A stretch of 38,486 nucleotides of DNA from an uncultured Lachnospiraceae bacterium (GCA_947630925.1 CANRJM010000021.1:1-38486), one strand, 5' to 3'. Positions 1 through 9,231 are shown, counted from the stretch's first letter. The notes: generated by a model not told the origin, from the letters alone. Numbers and translations: made by a program.

Positions 1-38
1 TAGTAAATCACAACCTATAATCGCTGGAACCCTTGATT

Positions 39-1541
39 TTACTGGTTTTCCTTACCCAAAGTTTTCATCGTCGGGAATAACAGCACATCCCTGATCGCCG
101 GCGAATTCGTCATCATCATTACCATACGATCGATACCAAAACCAATTCCACCCGTAGGCGGCATACCAACACGCAGTGCATTTAAAAAATCTTCATCTGT
201 ATGGTTTGCTTCACTGTCTCCGGCTTCAAACGCTTTTTCCTGCGCTTCAAAACGCTCTTTCTGGTCAATCGGATCATTCAACTCAGAATATGCGTTTGCC
301 ATTTCCCAGCCATTCATAAAAAACTCAAATCGTTCTACATATTCCGGATTCTCTGGTTTTTTCTTCGTCAACGGAGAAGTCTCAATTGGATGATCCATTA
401 CAAAAGTCGGCTGAATTAGATGTTCTTCAGCATATTCCTCAAAAAACAGATTTAAAATATCTCCCTTGGTATGTCTGTCCTCAAACTCAATATGGTGCTC
501 CCTGGCAACTTTTTTTGCCTCTTCCGTATCCTTAATTTCATGGAAATCCACATTGGCATATTTCTTCACGGCATCTACCATAGTAATTCTTTCAAACGGT
601 TTTGAAAGATCCAACTGATGCTCCCCATAAATCAGAATCTCCGAACCGGTAACCTCCTTCGCCACAAAACGATACAGATTTTCCGTCAAATCCATCATAC
701 CATGATAATCCGTATATGCCTGATATAATTCCATCAATGTAAACTCCGGATTATGTCTGGTATCCAGACCCTCATTTCTAAATACCCTGCCAATTTCATA
801 GACTCGCTCCATACCGCCTACAATCAATCGCTTTAAATATAACTCCAGAGAAATGCGAAGTTTCAAATCTTCATTTAGTGCATTAAAATGTGTCTCAAAC
901 GGTCTGGCAGCCGCACCACCGGCATTGGATACTAAGATTGGCGTCTCTACCTCCATAAATCCCTGTCCATCCAGATAGCGGCGGATACTGCTGATGACCT
1001 TAGAACGTTTTACAAACGTATCCTTAACCTCTTCATTCATGATCAGATCCACATATCGCTGGCGGTATCTCATATCCGTATCTGTCAATCCATGATATTT
1101 CTCTGGAAGGATCTGTAAACTCTTGGACAATAATACAAGCTCTGCTGCATGAATAGAAATCTCTCCAGTCTTTGTTTTAAATACCGTTCCTTTAATCCCT
1201 ATGATATCTCCTACATCATACTTCTTAAAATCCTTATAGCTGTCCTCGCCAATGGCGTCTCTTGCAACATATGCCTGAATCTTTCCCTGAAGATCCTGAA
1301 TATTACAAAAAGAAGCCTTTCCCATGACCCTCTTAAACATCATGCGTCCCGCTACAGTAACTTCTTGTCCCTCCAAAGCCTCATACTGTTCTTTAATCTC
1401 AAGGGAATGATGCGTTACATCATATTTTGTAATTACAAACGGATTTTTCCCCTCTTCCTGTAATGCCTCTAATTTCTCTCTTCTCACCTTTAAAAGAGTA
1501 TTGGTATCCTGCTGATTTGCCTGACTCTTCTGTTCTGCCAC
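39..1541 (-). CDS. lysS: Lysyl-tRNA synthetase, class II
   Basis: Charges tRNA-Lys with lysine in the cytoplasm. The 500-residue length is normal for bacterial LysRS. An N-terminal OB-fold anticodon-binding region (about residues 60-150) precedes the class II catalytic core. Motif 1 is seen around [16 protein letters not shown], motif 2 around [13 protein letters not shown], and motif 3 as [12 protein letters not shown] close to the C-terminus. Translation starts at a GTG codon, preceded by GGGAG about 9 nt upstream. The gene lies 22 bp downstream of greA with no terminator between them, so the two are probably one operon driven by the promoter upstream of greA. Identification is secure from the three motifs. 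Confidence 0.97.
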   Translation of the reverse strand: MAEQKSQANQQDTNTLLKVRREKLEALQEEGKNPFVITKYDVTHHSLEIKEQYEALEGQEVTVAGRMMFKRVMGKASFCNIQDLQGKIQAYVARDAIGEDSYKDFKKYDVGDIIGIKGTVFKTKTGEISIHAAELVLLSKSLQILPEKYHGLTDTDMRYRQRYVDLIMNEEVKDTFVKRSKVISSIRRYLDGQGFMEVETPILVSNAGGAAARPFETHFNALNEDLKLRISLELYLKRLIVGGMERVYEIGRVFRNEGLDTRHNPEFTLMELYQAYTDYHGMMDLTENLYRFVAKEVTGSEILIYGEHQLDLSKPFERITMVDAVKKYANVDFHEIKDTEEAKKVAREHHIEFEDRHTKGDILNLFFEEYAEEHLIQPTFVMDHPIETSPLTKKKPENPEYVERFEFFMNGWEMANAYSELNDPIDQKERFEAQEKAFEAGDSEANHTDEDFLNALRVGMPPTGGIGFGIDRMVMMMTNSPAIRDVLLFPTMKTLGKENQ

Positions 1542-1563
1542 TTTTTCCAGTCTCCCTTCCCAT

Positions 1564-2055
1564 TTACATTACTGCTGATTTCTGGATTTCCAGAATTTCA
1601 TATCGAATCATCTCGCCGGTAGGCGTTTCTACCTCAATCGTATCGCCCGCCTTAGAGCCAATCAATGCGATTCCAACCGGAGATTCATTGGAAACCTTAC
1701 CGTTTAAAACATCTGCTTCTGTAGAACCTACAATTTTATACTCCATAATCTCGTCAAATTCAATATCCCTTAACTTAACCTTGCATCCAATATTAATGAC
1801 ATTGACGTCAACATCCTCTTCCACGACTACTTCTGCATTCTTTAAAATATTATCAATTTCTTCAATACGAAGTTCGATATCTCTCTGCTCATCCTTGGCT
1901 GCATCATATTCGGCATTCTCTGATAAGTCCCCCTGTTCTCTGGCTTCCTTAATCTTGATAGCCACTTCCTTACGTCTGACTACCTTTAACTCCTGTAATT
2001 CATCTTCTAATGCCTTTAACCCTTCATAGGTCAAAATATTTTTCTTCTCAGCCAT
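1564..2055 (-). CDS. greA: Transcription elongation factor GreA
   Basis: Rescues backtracked RNA polymerase by stimulating cleavage of the nascent RNA 3' end. The 163-residue protein has the N-terminal antiparallel coiled coil (about residues 8-75) with the tip motif [16 protein letters not shown], which carries the conserved acidic residues that enter the polymerase secondary channel. The C-terminal FKBP-like globular domain follows (about 80-160, including the [14 protein letters not shown] region). The start ATG has a strong GGAGG site 7-8 nt upstream. It is the first gene of a probable greA-lysS operon, an arrangement common in Clostridia. Confidence 0.97.
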   Translation of the reverse strand: MAEKKNILTYEGLKALEDELQELKVVRRKEVAIKIKEAREQGDLSENAEYDAAKDEQRDIELRIEEIDNILKNAEVVVEEDVDVNVINIGCKVKLRDIEFDEIMEYKIVGSTEADVLNGKVSNESPVGIALIGSKAGDTIEVETPTGEMIRYEILEIQKSAVM

Positions 2056-2126
2056 TTTCTTTCCTCCACTTTCTACTTAGTTGCCCTTTGTTTATCGGCA
2101 AAGCAGGACACACTTAATATCGTCTC

Positions 2127-2155
2127 ATTATAAACCAAATTATATATTCCGTCAA
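2127..2155 (-). promoter_or_regulatory. Sigma-A-type promoter of greA-lysS
   Basis: On the minus strand a -35 box TTGACG (2150-2155) and a consensus -10 box TATAAT (2127-2132) are separated by exactly 17 bp. The promoter lies about 70 bp upstream of the greA start codon and points toward it. Three short direct repeats begin about 5 bp upstream of the -35 box. Confidence 0.75.
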
Positions 2156-2160
2156 CATCC

Positions 2161-2215
2161 CTACCTTTTCCTGAGTTACGTTCCTACCTTTTCCTGAGTT
2201 ACTTTCCTGAGTTAC
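2161..2215 (-). repeat. Short tandem direct repeats upstream of greA promoter
   Basis: A 19-bp unit (minus strand GTAACTCAGGAAAAGGTAG) occurs perfectly at 2161-2179 and 2184-2202, followed by a shortened copy GTAACTCAGGAAA at 2203-2215. Period is 23 bp, then 13-19 bp. Their position just upstream of the -35 box allows a role as activator or repressor sites, but they could equally be a neutral slippage product. Function unknown. Confidence 0.7.
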
Positions 2216-2312
2216 ACCTATCTTTTTGAGTTTCCACAGTTTTACAGTCCTACCTTGTCGGCGTAATGGATAGCCGGTTGTTACGGCAGCCGGGTTCAAA
2301 AGTATCTCTCTT

Positions 2313-3368
2313 CTACCTCTTTGCCTTCCGGTATCCGGCATCCTGCGCCTCCTGTTCTGAATGAAAGACAATCAAATAATCCGAATCCGCCATTTTTTTA
2401 TAAGCAGCCTGCCCAGGACAATGATATATCTTTGATTTTTGATTTCCCCGAATTTCAACCGCTTCTTTCTTCTGAGCGGATTCATTCCGTCCTGTCCGAC
2501 TGCCAGCATAGGAAGCGGGCGTTTTCTTTGCCTCTTTTCCGCTAACGCCGGTTTCGCTATCTTTTTTACTTTCCCCGGTTGCATAATTAATCCGGATCCC
2601 CGGCTGCACATTATACACAAAAACATTAAAACAAATGCCATCGCCTTTGTCTTCCACAGAATATGCCTCTATCTGCACGCCCCTTGCCAACAGGTCCTTT
2701 CCCTCAAAAACCGGCGTTACCTTGTAAAGCACATCGTTCCCCGTTTCCTTCACATAATCTGCAACCATATTTTCAAAAGGCAGCATCCCATCCACATTCA
2801 TGGAACGGGTGCCTGTGATCAGATTTTTCTCATTGGCATTTTCTGCCGTCAACTGATACCCAATCAAATGGCACCGGTTATACAGATATTTTCCATCCAC
2901 AATATCATACTTTACCGTATGCCATCCGGAAGGCTTGACTTTTCCGATACTTCCCCGCTTCTTTGTCGGCATCAGGTCTTTTCCCACATTTGCGTAAGCC
3001 ACGCCGCATCTTCCCAGTGAATCCAGTTCACTGTACCGCTCAAAAGACTTCTTTGTTTTCTCTTTCTCTGTAAATCCCGGCTGATTTCCATCAATTTCTA
3101 CATATGGCTGCCCCGAGTATGCCGGAATCTCTTCTATGGAAATGGATTTTTTCCTGTTATCCGTCGGTTTTTCCGTCTGAGAAACATCCGGCTTACCACT
3201 GCCATTCTCCGCCTCATCCATAACAGACGCAGACGGCTCCCCCAACCCTGCCGAATTTGGGTTATCTGCCTGTCCGCAAGCTGTTAAAATAAGACTGAAT
3301 ACTGCTAGATAAAAAAAGAGATAGCTATGTAATACTATTTTCCTCATGGAATTATGTTCTCCTCTCAT
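2313..3368 (-). CDS. Secreted DNA/RNA non-specific endonuclease, lipoprotein
   Basis: Likely a surface-anchored nuclease of the DNA-entry/NucA-like family. The signal segment MRKIVLHSYLFFYLAVFSL ends in the lipobox LTAC, so the mature protein should be lipid-anchored. The catalytic region (about residues 85-260) holds the YNRCHLIGYQL motif, matching the family's His-containing active site, then NLITGTRSMN. The C-terminal ~40 residues (SKIYHCPG...EAQDAGYRKAK) resemble the small metal-binding tail found on other clostridial nucleases. Two starts are possible: the first ATG has GGAGG 6 nt upstream and overlaps the preceding gene by 17 bp; the ATG at codon 8 (3347) gives a more typical lipoprotein signal. 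Exact substrate is not shown. Confidence 0.82.
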   Translation of the reverse strand: MRGEHNSMRKIVLHSYLFFYLAVFSLILTACGQADNPNSAGLGEPSASVMDEAENGSGKPDVSQTEKPTDNRKKSISIEEIPAYSGQPYVEIDGNQPGFTEKEKTKKSFERYSELDSLGRCGVAYANVGKDLMPTKKRGSIGKVKPSGWHTVKYDIVDGKYLYNRCHLIGYQLTAENANEKNLITGTRSMNVDGMLPFENMVADYVKETGNDVLYKVTPVFEGKDLLARGVQIEAYSVEDKGDGICFNVFVYNVQPGIRINYATGESKKDSETGVSGKEAKKTPASYAGSRTGRNESAQKKEAVEIRGNQKSKIYHCPGQAAYKKMADSDYLIVFHSEQEAQDAGYRKAKR

Positions 3369-3765
3369 ATATTTCCTCCGTTATTTTTTCATGGGAAGTA
3401 CCCGGAAACTCATGCCGCCCTTTCCTCTCCCAACGGGATAAATCCAAATCCAGATAAAAATCAGCCGGATAAGTCCGGTTCCACCAGAAAACAATTATGT
3501 ATTCTATCTTTTTCACAAAAGGCACAAGCTCCTCTGATTCTGCCAGACAAAATTCCCCGCTGCCTGCCAGAGAAAGGAAATCCGGATTTACTGCCAGTTC
3601 CATCCCCTTCAGGCTTCCATATAACTGAGCCGAGTATGGACTCATCCACAGTTTTTTACCCCTACAGATTTTTCGGATCCTTTCTGCAACTGCCTGATCC
3701 CTGCTTTGCCTCCTATGGTTGAACATCATACCTTTTCTATCATCCAAACAAACGATTACTATCAT
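3352..3765 (-). CDS. Conserved hypothetical protein next to nuclease
   Basis: A soluble protein of about 137 residues starting MIVIVCLDDRKGMMFNHRRQ, with no signal peptide or membrane segment. I do not recognise a characterised domain; similar small clostridial proteins are sometimes labelled ribonuclease Z, but no HxHxDH metallo-beta-lactamase motif is present here, so that label is not supported. The start is placed at the ATG preceded by GGAG with 6-nt spacing; an in-frame ATG ten codons earlier lacks a site. The 3' end touches or overlaps the start of the secreted nuclease gene, so the two are probably translated from one mRNA. Confidence 0.6.
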   Translation of the reverse strand: MIVIVCLDDRKGMMFNHRRQSRDQAVAERIRKICRGKKLWMSPYSAQLYGSLKGMELAVNPDFLSLAGSGEFCLAESEELVPFVKKIEYIIVFWWNRTYPADFYLDLDLSRWERKGRHEFPGTSHEKITEEIYERRT

Positions 3766-3894
3766 CTTTCTCTCCAAAAACAATAAAGAGCCCAAGGCTC
3801 ATCATCAATGCTGACAGCAGTTCTAAAAATCAACTTTACAACAGGTTCTTCTGACAAATCCACTATATAAGGCGTATGCTTCCAGTCTCGCCGC

Positions 3895-3939
3895 TTATTT
3901 CAGTCTGTCTAATTCCACCTCGGTTACACGAATACTCAT
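3895..3939 (-). pseudogene. Relic of a ribbon-helix-helix/MobC-like gene start
   Basis: The minus strand reads MSIRVTEVELDRLK and then stops; extended upstream in frame it is preceded by KINQDYS. This resembles the N-terminus of ribbon-helix-helix proteins such as mobilization accessory protein MobC, but only ~20 residues remain. Proximity to a serine recombinase supports a mobile-element relic. The assignment rests on a very short match and is weak. Confidence 0.3.
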
Positions 3940-4163
3940 CGAATAGTCTTGATTTATCTTCAAATTTTTCCTATTAGAGTATAGCAGAAATGTAGAATAA
4001 TGTATAGCGTTTGTTCTGCCTAATATCAAAGCCTTACATCAAAGATAGCGAAAATTGCGAAAAAGATAGACTTGGTTGGGGCGGAGATTGGACAGGTATA
4101 GTAAATTTACCACACTTTTATTTGAGGAAATGGGGAAGCACTACTACAAAATTCTTGACTATA

Positions 4164-4203
4164 AAAAAATAGGTATTGCAATTTTATGCAGTACCTATTT
4201 TTT
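4164..4203. terminator. Bidirectional terminator-like hairpin
   Basis: Perfect 12-bp arms AAAAAATAGGTA (4164-4175) and TACCTATTTTTT (4192-4203) with a 16-nt loop that itself contains TGCA twice. The A/T tracts at both ends would serve as a terminator on either strand. No clear gene ends immediately at it, consistent with a relic region. Confidence 0.6.
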
Positions 4204-4396
4204 CAATTGCTTACTTATTTTACATAAATTGAGAATAGTTTATCTGTTCAACTTGCCATTGTACAGAGGTGTCCATTCCAGCGCTAACAGTTTCATTTTT
4301 CTCTTACAAAAACCGTATATCCAGTAATCAGAAATGCTATAGCCACACAACATATTGCAACTACCTGTAATATTTTTACTATCTTGGCAGGCAAGC

Positions 4397-4431
4397 AGAA
4401 AAGAGCAGCCTCGGTATGACTGCTCTTTTCT
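4397..4431. terminator. Hairpin with 12-bp arms, terminator-like
   Basis: Arms AGAAAAGAGCAG (4397-4408) and CTGCTCTTTTCT (4420-4431) are perfect inverted repeats around an 11-nt loop. The AAAA/TTTT runs in the arms suit a rho-independent terminator. It directly abuts the next palindrome. Confidence 0.6.
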
Positions 4432-4461
4432 ATTTGTTAGGGCATATGCCCTAACAAATAG
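4430..4461. repeat. Perfect 32-bp palindrome
   Basis: Left arm CTATTTGTTAGGGCAT (4430-4445) is followed without a spacer by its exact reverse complement (4446-4461). It lies between two other inverted repeats and about 55 bp past the 3' end of the recombinase gene. It could be a recombinase site, a fused transposon end or an operator; nothing in the sequence decides which. Confidence 0.8.
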
Positions 4462-4490
4462 AGTGTCAAAAAGTACACCTTTTGACACTC
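4461..4490. repeat. Inverted repeat, 11-bp arms
   Basis: Arms GAGTGTCAAAA (4461-4471) and TTTTGACACTC (4480-4490) flank an 8-nt spacer. It shares its first base with the neighbouring 32-bp palindrome and ends 24 bp from the recombinase stop codon. It could end recombinase transcription or act as a binding site for the recombinase. Confidence 0.75.
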
Positions 4491-4514
4491 CATAACCTTT
4501 TTAATTCTCTTATT

Positions 4515-5132
<618 letters not shown>

Positions 5133-5179
5133 TTACAATTCCTCCTTCAAAACGTAGGTAGTGATAAAGTAATTTAAAA

Positions 5180-5211
5180 AAAGTCCTACTGCATTTCTAC
5201 AATAGGACTTT
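5180..5211. terminator. Hairpin between recombinase and XRE gene
   Basis: Arms AAAGTCCTA (5180-5188) and TAGGACTTT (5203-5211) enclose a 14-nt loop, with an A-run before the left arm. It sits in the divergent intergenic region 5133-5400, about 50 bp upstream of the recombinase gene. It could be a terminator or a leader structure. Confidence 0.5.
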
Positions 5212-5400
5212 CTAAAAATCAAAACCGACTTACCTGATATTGAGTTTTGCAGGGAAATCCACTTGCCGCAACCCTCGGTTGACAAATTTCAATCCGACCT
5301 TTGGTGGTATGCAACCTCAAAATATGCTATGATTTTCATTGAGGATGGCACATAAAGCCACCGAAAAACCCATGCGGAAGAAAGAACGGAGGAAAGAAAC

Positions 5401-6396
5401 ATGATCTTAGCAGACAAGATAAGGAATTTAAGAAAAAAGAGCGGCTGGTCGCAGGAAGAACTTGCGGAAAAAATGCAGGTATCAAGACAGGCGATTTCCA
5501 AATGGGAGAGTGCACAGACTATGCCTGATCTTGAAAAGATATTGATGCTCAGCAAGCTCTTTGGAGTCACGACAGATTATCTTCTCAAGGACGAGATAGA
5601 AGAGGAAGTATTTACGAACAATGCAGACCATGTGCCTGTAAAACGGATTTCTCTTGCACAGGCAAACGAATTTCTGGAATGGAGAAAACGAGCGGCTGGT
5701 CGCATTGCCGCCGCAGCTTTTTTGTGTATCATCTCCGTGATCCCGCTTCTTCTCCTGAGCGCTGCGGCAGAGCTGCCAGGAACGCTTATCTCCGAAAATC
5801 TAGCCGGGGAAATCGGGCTGATCACGTTGCTAATTATTGTTGCTCCCGCGGTAGCACTCTTTATCTTCTGCGGCTTCAAAAATGCACCGTTTGAATGCAT
5901 CGGCAAAGAGCCGTTTGAAACAGAGTATGGTGTGGACAGAATGGTAAAGGAAAAACAGAAAGCGTACAGAACCACCTATGTAAAATGCAATATCATTGCC
6001 ACTTGTCTGTGTGTTCTTTCTCCTATCCCGCTTTTCATCGGTAGTTTCACGGAAAAAGAGTTTTTTACCGTAGTCATGCTGACCGTCACGATGCTCTTGG
6101 CAGGAATTGGAGTAGTTCTTTTTATTGTGGTCGGTATTCGTTGGACAAGTATGCAGAAACTTTTGAAAGAAGGCGACTACGCACTTCGAGAACCGCAAGA
6201 CCAAAGAAAAATCCATATCAGGGAAAATATTGGAACTGCCTATTGGCTAAGCGCAACCGCTATATATCTTGGATGGAGCTTTTTGACGAACGCCTGGGAG
6301 ATGACATGGGTCATCTGGCCGATTGCCGGGATATTGTTTGCCGTTATCAAGTGCCTTTGCAATCTGTTTATGGACAGGGACAATAAACCGGACTGA
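5401..6396 (+). CDS. XRE-family regulator with multi-spanning membrane domain
   Basis: The only clear plus-strand gene in the window. Residues 5-62 are an XRE/Cro helix-turn-helix ([20 protein letters not shown] followed by [11 protein letters not shown]). After a ~40-residue linker, hydrophobic segments around residues 100-125, 138-160, 200-220, 225-248 and 280-318 indicate four to six membrane helices. Such proteins are thought to couple DNA binding to a membrane signal, but the ligand is unknown. The start codon has GGAGGA about 9 nt upstream. It is divergent from the recombinase and convergent with the downstream C-S lyase gene. Confidence 0.85.
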   Translation: MILADKIRNLRKKSGWSQEELAEKMQVSRQAISKWESAQTMPDLEKILMLSKLFGVTTDYLLKDEIEEEVFTNNADHVPVKRISLAQANEFLEWRKRAAGRIAAAAFLCIISVIPLLLLSAAAELPGTLISENLAGEIGLITLLIIVAPAVALFIFCGFKNAPFECIGKEPFETEYGVDRMVKEKQKAYRTTYVKCNIIATCLCVLSPIPLFIGSFTEKEFFTVVMLTVTMLLAGIGVVLFIVVGIRWTSMQKLLKEGDYALREPQDQRKIHIRENIGTAYWLSATAIYLGWSFLTNAWEMTWVIWPIAGILFAVIKCLCNLFMDRDNKPD

Positions 6397-6494
6397 TATA
6401 GACAGTCTTTGTCTATGTGTGATTGGCATCATTCTCAGCCTTTTTCATGTACTTTTTCACTCGATCAGTTACTCTATTCCACGAAGGAAAACTA

Positions 6495-7676
6495 TCAGCA
6501 TGACTCCTTGTATTTTTGGAATCCTTCCCGCAAGCGCGAAAGCCCATCCTCCAGTAAAGTACGGGGGCAGGCAACATTCATACGGATAAACTTCGTGCCG
6601 CAACGCCCATACTGCGTTCCGCTCGAAACAATTAAGCCCGTTTTATCACGGATAAACGAAACCGCCTCATCAGCAGATTCAATCTGCCTGCGGCAATCCA
6701 GCCACATAAGATATGTCGCCTGGGAGGGAACGACGCGCAGCTTCGGCAGATTCGTTTGAATATAATCCGCTGCAGTTCTTTTATTTTGAAATATATACGA
6801 CCGCAATTTGTCAAGCCACGGCGCGCCTTTTGTAAATGCGGCAACAGCCGCCTCGACGGCAAAGGAGTTTGGTTCAGCCACCTCGTCCGTATTTAATCCA
6901 CGCCAAACCTTATGGCGCAGCGCAGGATTCGGCACTACTACCGCTGCCGTTTGTAATCCTGCCAGATTAAAAGCTTTCGTCGGCGCAATGCAGGTAATAC
7001 TGTTTTCCAGACATGCCTCGGACGCACTGGCAAACGGAACGTATTCCACTCCCGGATCCGTCAGATCGCAGTGGATTTCATCGGACAATACCACGACATG
7101 ATACTTTTTGCAAAGAGCGCCGATTTGCGCAAGCGTTTCCCTGTCCCATATCTTTCCGATGGGATTATGCGGATTACACAGGATCATCAGGGATGTCTGC
7201 GGGTCGGCAAGCTTTCTTTCCAAATCTTCAAAGTCGATTTCATATTTACCGTCTTTATATTTCAACTCACTTTCCAAAACCTGCCTTCCATTATTGAGAA
7301 TAGAATTGAAAAAAATATTGTAAACGGGAGTTTGTATTAAAACCTTCTCAGCGGGCGTCGTCAATTTCCGGACAATACTCGAAATAGCGGGCACTACGCC
7401 TGTGCAAAAAATCAGCCATTCACGATCCATCTCAAAGCAATGCCTGTTTTTCCACCATGTCCGGTAAGCGTCATACCATGATTCGGGAATAACAGAATAG
7501 CCAAATATGCCGTGTTCCGCCCTTTCTTTGATTGCAGACAGGATTTCCGGCGCCGCCGGAAAATCCATATCCGCTACCCACATGGGTAATTCGCCGTTTG
7601 AAACATCCCATTTCAAAGAATGCGTATTTCTGCGGTCTGTAACAAAATCAAAATCATAGTTTTCATTCATCTTCAT
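6495..7676 (-). CDS. MalY/PatB-type PLP-dependent C-S lyase (cystathionine beta-lyase-like)
   Basis: A fold-type I PLP enzyme of about 393 residues, probably cleaving C-S bonds (cystathionine or cysteine conjugates) or acting as an aminotransferase. Family signs are NGELPMWVADMDFPAAPEI near the N-terminus, NPHNPIGKIW in the middle, SDEIHCDL with the PLP-contacting Asp, and APTKAFNLAGLQ with the Schiff-base lysine. The frame is open seven codons earlier, but AAAGGAAAGG ends right at codon 8, so the start is the ATG at 7676 or at 7670. A DUF3737 gene lies ~130 bp upstream on the same strand, so they may be cotranscribed. Substrate cannot be told from sequence. Confidence 0.88.
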   Translation of the reverse strand: MKMNENYDFDFVTDRRNTHSLKWDVSNGELPMWVADMDFPAAPEILSAIKERAEHGIFGYSVIPESWYDAYRTWWKNRHCFEMDREWLIFCTGVVPAISSIVRKLTTPAEKVLIQTPVYNIFFNSILNNGRQVLESELKYKDGKYEIDFEDLERKLADPQTSLMILCNPHNPIGKIWDRETLAQIGALCKKYHVVVLSDEIHCDLTDPGVEYVPFASASEACLENSITCIAPTKAFNLAGLQTAAVVVPNPALRHKVWRGLNTDEVAEPNSFAVEAAVAAFTKGAPWLDKLRSYIFQNKRTAADYIQTNLPKLRVVPSQATYLMWLDCRRQIESADEAVSFIRDKTGLIVSSGTQYGRCGTKFIRMNVACPRTLLEDGLSRLREGFQKYKESC

Positions 7677-7808
7677 GCCTTTCCTTTCGCTTATCATTAA
7701 CGCTTTTTTCCTGTGCTGCTGTCCGTTCTGAACTGGCCCGAAAACCGTATGGTAATTTGGAAAGAGAGTTCTAATACGGAACGAAAGGACGTTACCTCCG
7801 TTATATCC

Positions 7809-8732
7809 TTATACTTCACAGGCACATGGCTGCAATGGCAGATTTGTGATAACATTAAAATCCTCTTTTTTCCCCCTTGTCGATGACTGCCCGCAGATAA
7901 TCTTTGTTTTTTGCGGATTGATTTTATCCTGCTCCAGAATCAGTTGTTCAATATAATCTGCCCGGATTATCCCGCCTTGAGGATTCATCACGCTGTCAAT
8001 CTTGCTGGAAATTTCTGCGTCTACCGTGGAATACTCAAAAGCCAGCGTAGTATTGATCAGCTTGCAGTTTTTCATTACCAGATTATCGATATAGCACATT
8101 CCCTGTAAACTCTCAATGGTACAGTTTACAAGCGTCAGATTCTTTGCATTCCAGCCCAGATATTCCCCAGAAATAAAGGAATCATATACCGTAACATTTT
8201 CCGTATTCCAAAAAGCGTCTTTTGACAGCATCTTCGCATTTTTGATTACGACGTCTTTTGCCCCGTCAAAAGAGTAATTTCCGGTAAGCGTAAAATCATG
8301 GATTTCCATATTCCGGCAATTCATGGCAAAGTAATCGCCCTTTGCCGTTACCCTTTCCATCCTGACATGATCGCAATTCCATAACGTTTCCGATGCATTC
8401 GGAAAAGAAACATCGGTCAATGTCACATCCTGACACCTCCTGAAATTCTTCGGTGCCTCAATCACTGCATTTTCTACTGAAATATTGTTGGTATACCACA
8501 CTCCGGCACGCGCCATTTCAAACCATGTACAGTCCTTTGCCACAATGTTTTTACTGTACCAGAGAGGATATTTCCAGCGGAACAGACTTCCGACAAGCGT
8601 AATGCCACTGCTTTCCTTTAGCGGCGATTCCCCGTCCATAAATACACAATTTTCAATCCGTAAATCTTTCGCCTGAAACAGCGCTCTCTCGCCCGTAAAT
8701 GTCTGTTGTTTGATTTCCTTTACCGTATCCAT
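7809..8732 (-). CDS. DUF3737 family beta-helix protein
   Basis: About 307 residues with no signal peptide or membrane helix. The body (residues 20-270) is a run of ~20-residue imperfect repeats such as LRIENCVF, IVAKDCTW, VRMERVTA, VVIKNAKM and LTLVNCTI, the pattern of a right-handed parallel beta-helix. This matches the DUF3737 family, whose function is not established. The start is set at the ATG of MDTVKE because GGAG lies 6 nt upstream of it, while the ATG four codons earlier has its site only 1 nt away. It precedes the C-S lyase gene in the same direction, suggesting a shared operon. Confidence 0.85.
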   Translation of the reverse strand: MDTVKEIKQQTFTGERALFQAKDLRIENCVFMDGESPLKESSGITLVGSLFRWKYPLWYSKNIVAKDCTWFEMARAGVWYTNNISVENAVIEAPKNFRRCQDVTLTDVSFPNASETLWNCDHVRMERVTAKGDYFAMNCRNMEIHDFTLTGNYSFDGAKDVVIKNAKMLSKDAFWNTENVTVYDSFISGEYLGWNAKNLTLVNCTIESLQGMCYIDNLVMKNCKLINTTLAFEYSTVDAEISSKIDSVMNPQGGIIRADYIEQLILEQDKINPQKTKIICGQSSTRGKKEDFNVITNLPLQPCACEV

Positions 8733-8750
8733 AATAATCTCCATTCCTTT

Positions 8751-8816
8751 TCAAATGCCCTCAACCTTTTTGTACCCCTTTTCAATCTGCCAGACCAGAT
8801 AGTCTAAGCAGTCCAT
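8751..8816 (-). CDS. Possible 21-residue leader ORF upstream of DUF3737 gene
   Basis: A short frame on the minus strand begins MDCLDYLVWQIEKGYKKV and stops 18 bp before the DUF3737 start. AAAAGG lies just upstream of its ATG at a rather short spacing. It could be a leader peptide, a relic of a longer gene, or chance. No domain is recognised. Confidence 0.25.
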   Translation of the reverse strand: MDCLDYLVWQIEKGYKKVEGI

Positions 8817-8897
8817 TTCCTTTTCCCCTCTAACATTTTATTATCTATAAATCCAATCTGCGCCTTCTTTCTGTTTTTATATTCAGTATATAACACT

Positions 8898-8938
8898 GAT
8901 ATATAAATATCAAATACCTATATCAAATATATAGATAT
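8898..8938. promoter_or_regulatory. AT-rich dyads, candidate operator for DUF3737/C-S lyase genes
   Basis: Two adjacent inverted repeats share the half-site GATAT/ATATC: GATATATAAATATC at 8898-8911, and ATATC (8920-8924) with GATAT (8934-8938). They sit ~165-205 bp upstream of the DUF3737 start, in an AT-rich stretch with several -10-like hexamers. Spaced dyads of this kind suit a dimeric repressor, but AT-richness makes chance symmetry likely. Confidence 0.3.
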
Positions 8939-8998
8939 GCTTTTTAAGCATACATTGTACATCAATTCTTTACAAGAATGTCATTCAAAAGGAAAGAT

Positions 8999-9032
8999 GA
9001 GACAGGCACACCGTTTCCAGTATGCCTGCCTC
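8999..9032 (-). terminator. Terminator hairpin at end of ATPase/relic unit
   Basis: Read on the minus strand, GAGGCAGGCA (9032-9023) pairs with TGCCTGTCTC (9008-8999) through ten pairs including one G-U, followed by ATCTTTCCTTTT. It begins 1 bp after the stop codon of the short Cys-rich frame at 9034-9231, which supports that frame being the real end of a former gene. Confidence 0.65.
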
Positions 9033-9033
9033 A

Positions 9034-9231
9034 CTACCAGCATTTCTCGCTGTGCAATGGCTCGCCCAAAATCCGCCTCAATATAACAAATTCCTCCGGT
9101 GCCAGCTCTCCTTCCACTACCATTGGAAGCCTGCACAGCACAAAGATTCTCCTACAGAATCCGTCCAGAACAGAACAGTCCTCGCATTTCACACCTAACC
9201 CTTTCTGTTCACACCGACAATTTTGTATCAA
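9034..9231 (-). pseudogene. Cys-rich C-terminal gene remnant
   Basis: A 65-residue frame opening with a TTG codon and no ribosome binding site at normal spacing. It contains CRC near its start, CEDC, and further cysteines, and ends EPLHSEKCW one base before a terminator hairpin. I recognise no family. The upstream frame is interrupted by a stop a few codons earlier, so this is best read as the 3' part of a gene whose 5' part has been lost. Confidence 0.35.

Larger units (their letters stand above)
3796..4514. other. Intergenic stretch with gene relics and hairpins
   Basis: About 700 bp with no convincing intact gene. It holds a short reading-frame relic (3895-3939, minus), a terminator-like hairpin (4164-4203) and three consecutive inverted repeats (4397-4490). 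Small open frames on both strands here have no ribosome binding site or recognisable domain. The stretch looks like the scar of a degraded mobile element next to the recombinase gene. Confidence 0.5.

Noticed and set aside
1463-2029. 188-codon plus-strand open frame across greA and the lysS start
   Set aside because: Opposite-strand shadow of greA; Ser/Thr/Ile-rich, low-complexity composition, no ribosome site and no domain.
2114-2371. 85-codon minus-strand frame spanning the greA promoter
   Set aside because: It overlaps the nuclease 3' end and the clear greA promoter and repeats; the composition is Arg/Gly-rich frame-shift noise.
2439-3020. 193-codon plus-strand open frame opposite the nuclease gene
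   Set aside because: Shadow of the nuclease frame; no family motif and no start signal.
3352-3765. Ribonuclease Z
   Set aside because: No HxHxDH motif and half the expected length; such a label would be an error.
4076-4488. Two small overlapping frames on opposite strands in the recombinase flank
   Set aside because: Both run through terminator hairpins and palindromes, have no ribosome sites and match nothing recognised.
6398-6416. Short inverted repeat ATAGAC/GTCTAT after the XRE gene as a terminator
   Set aside because: Only a 6-bp stem with no T-run; too weak to call.
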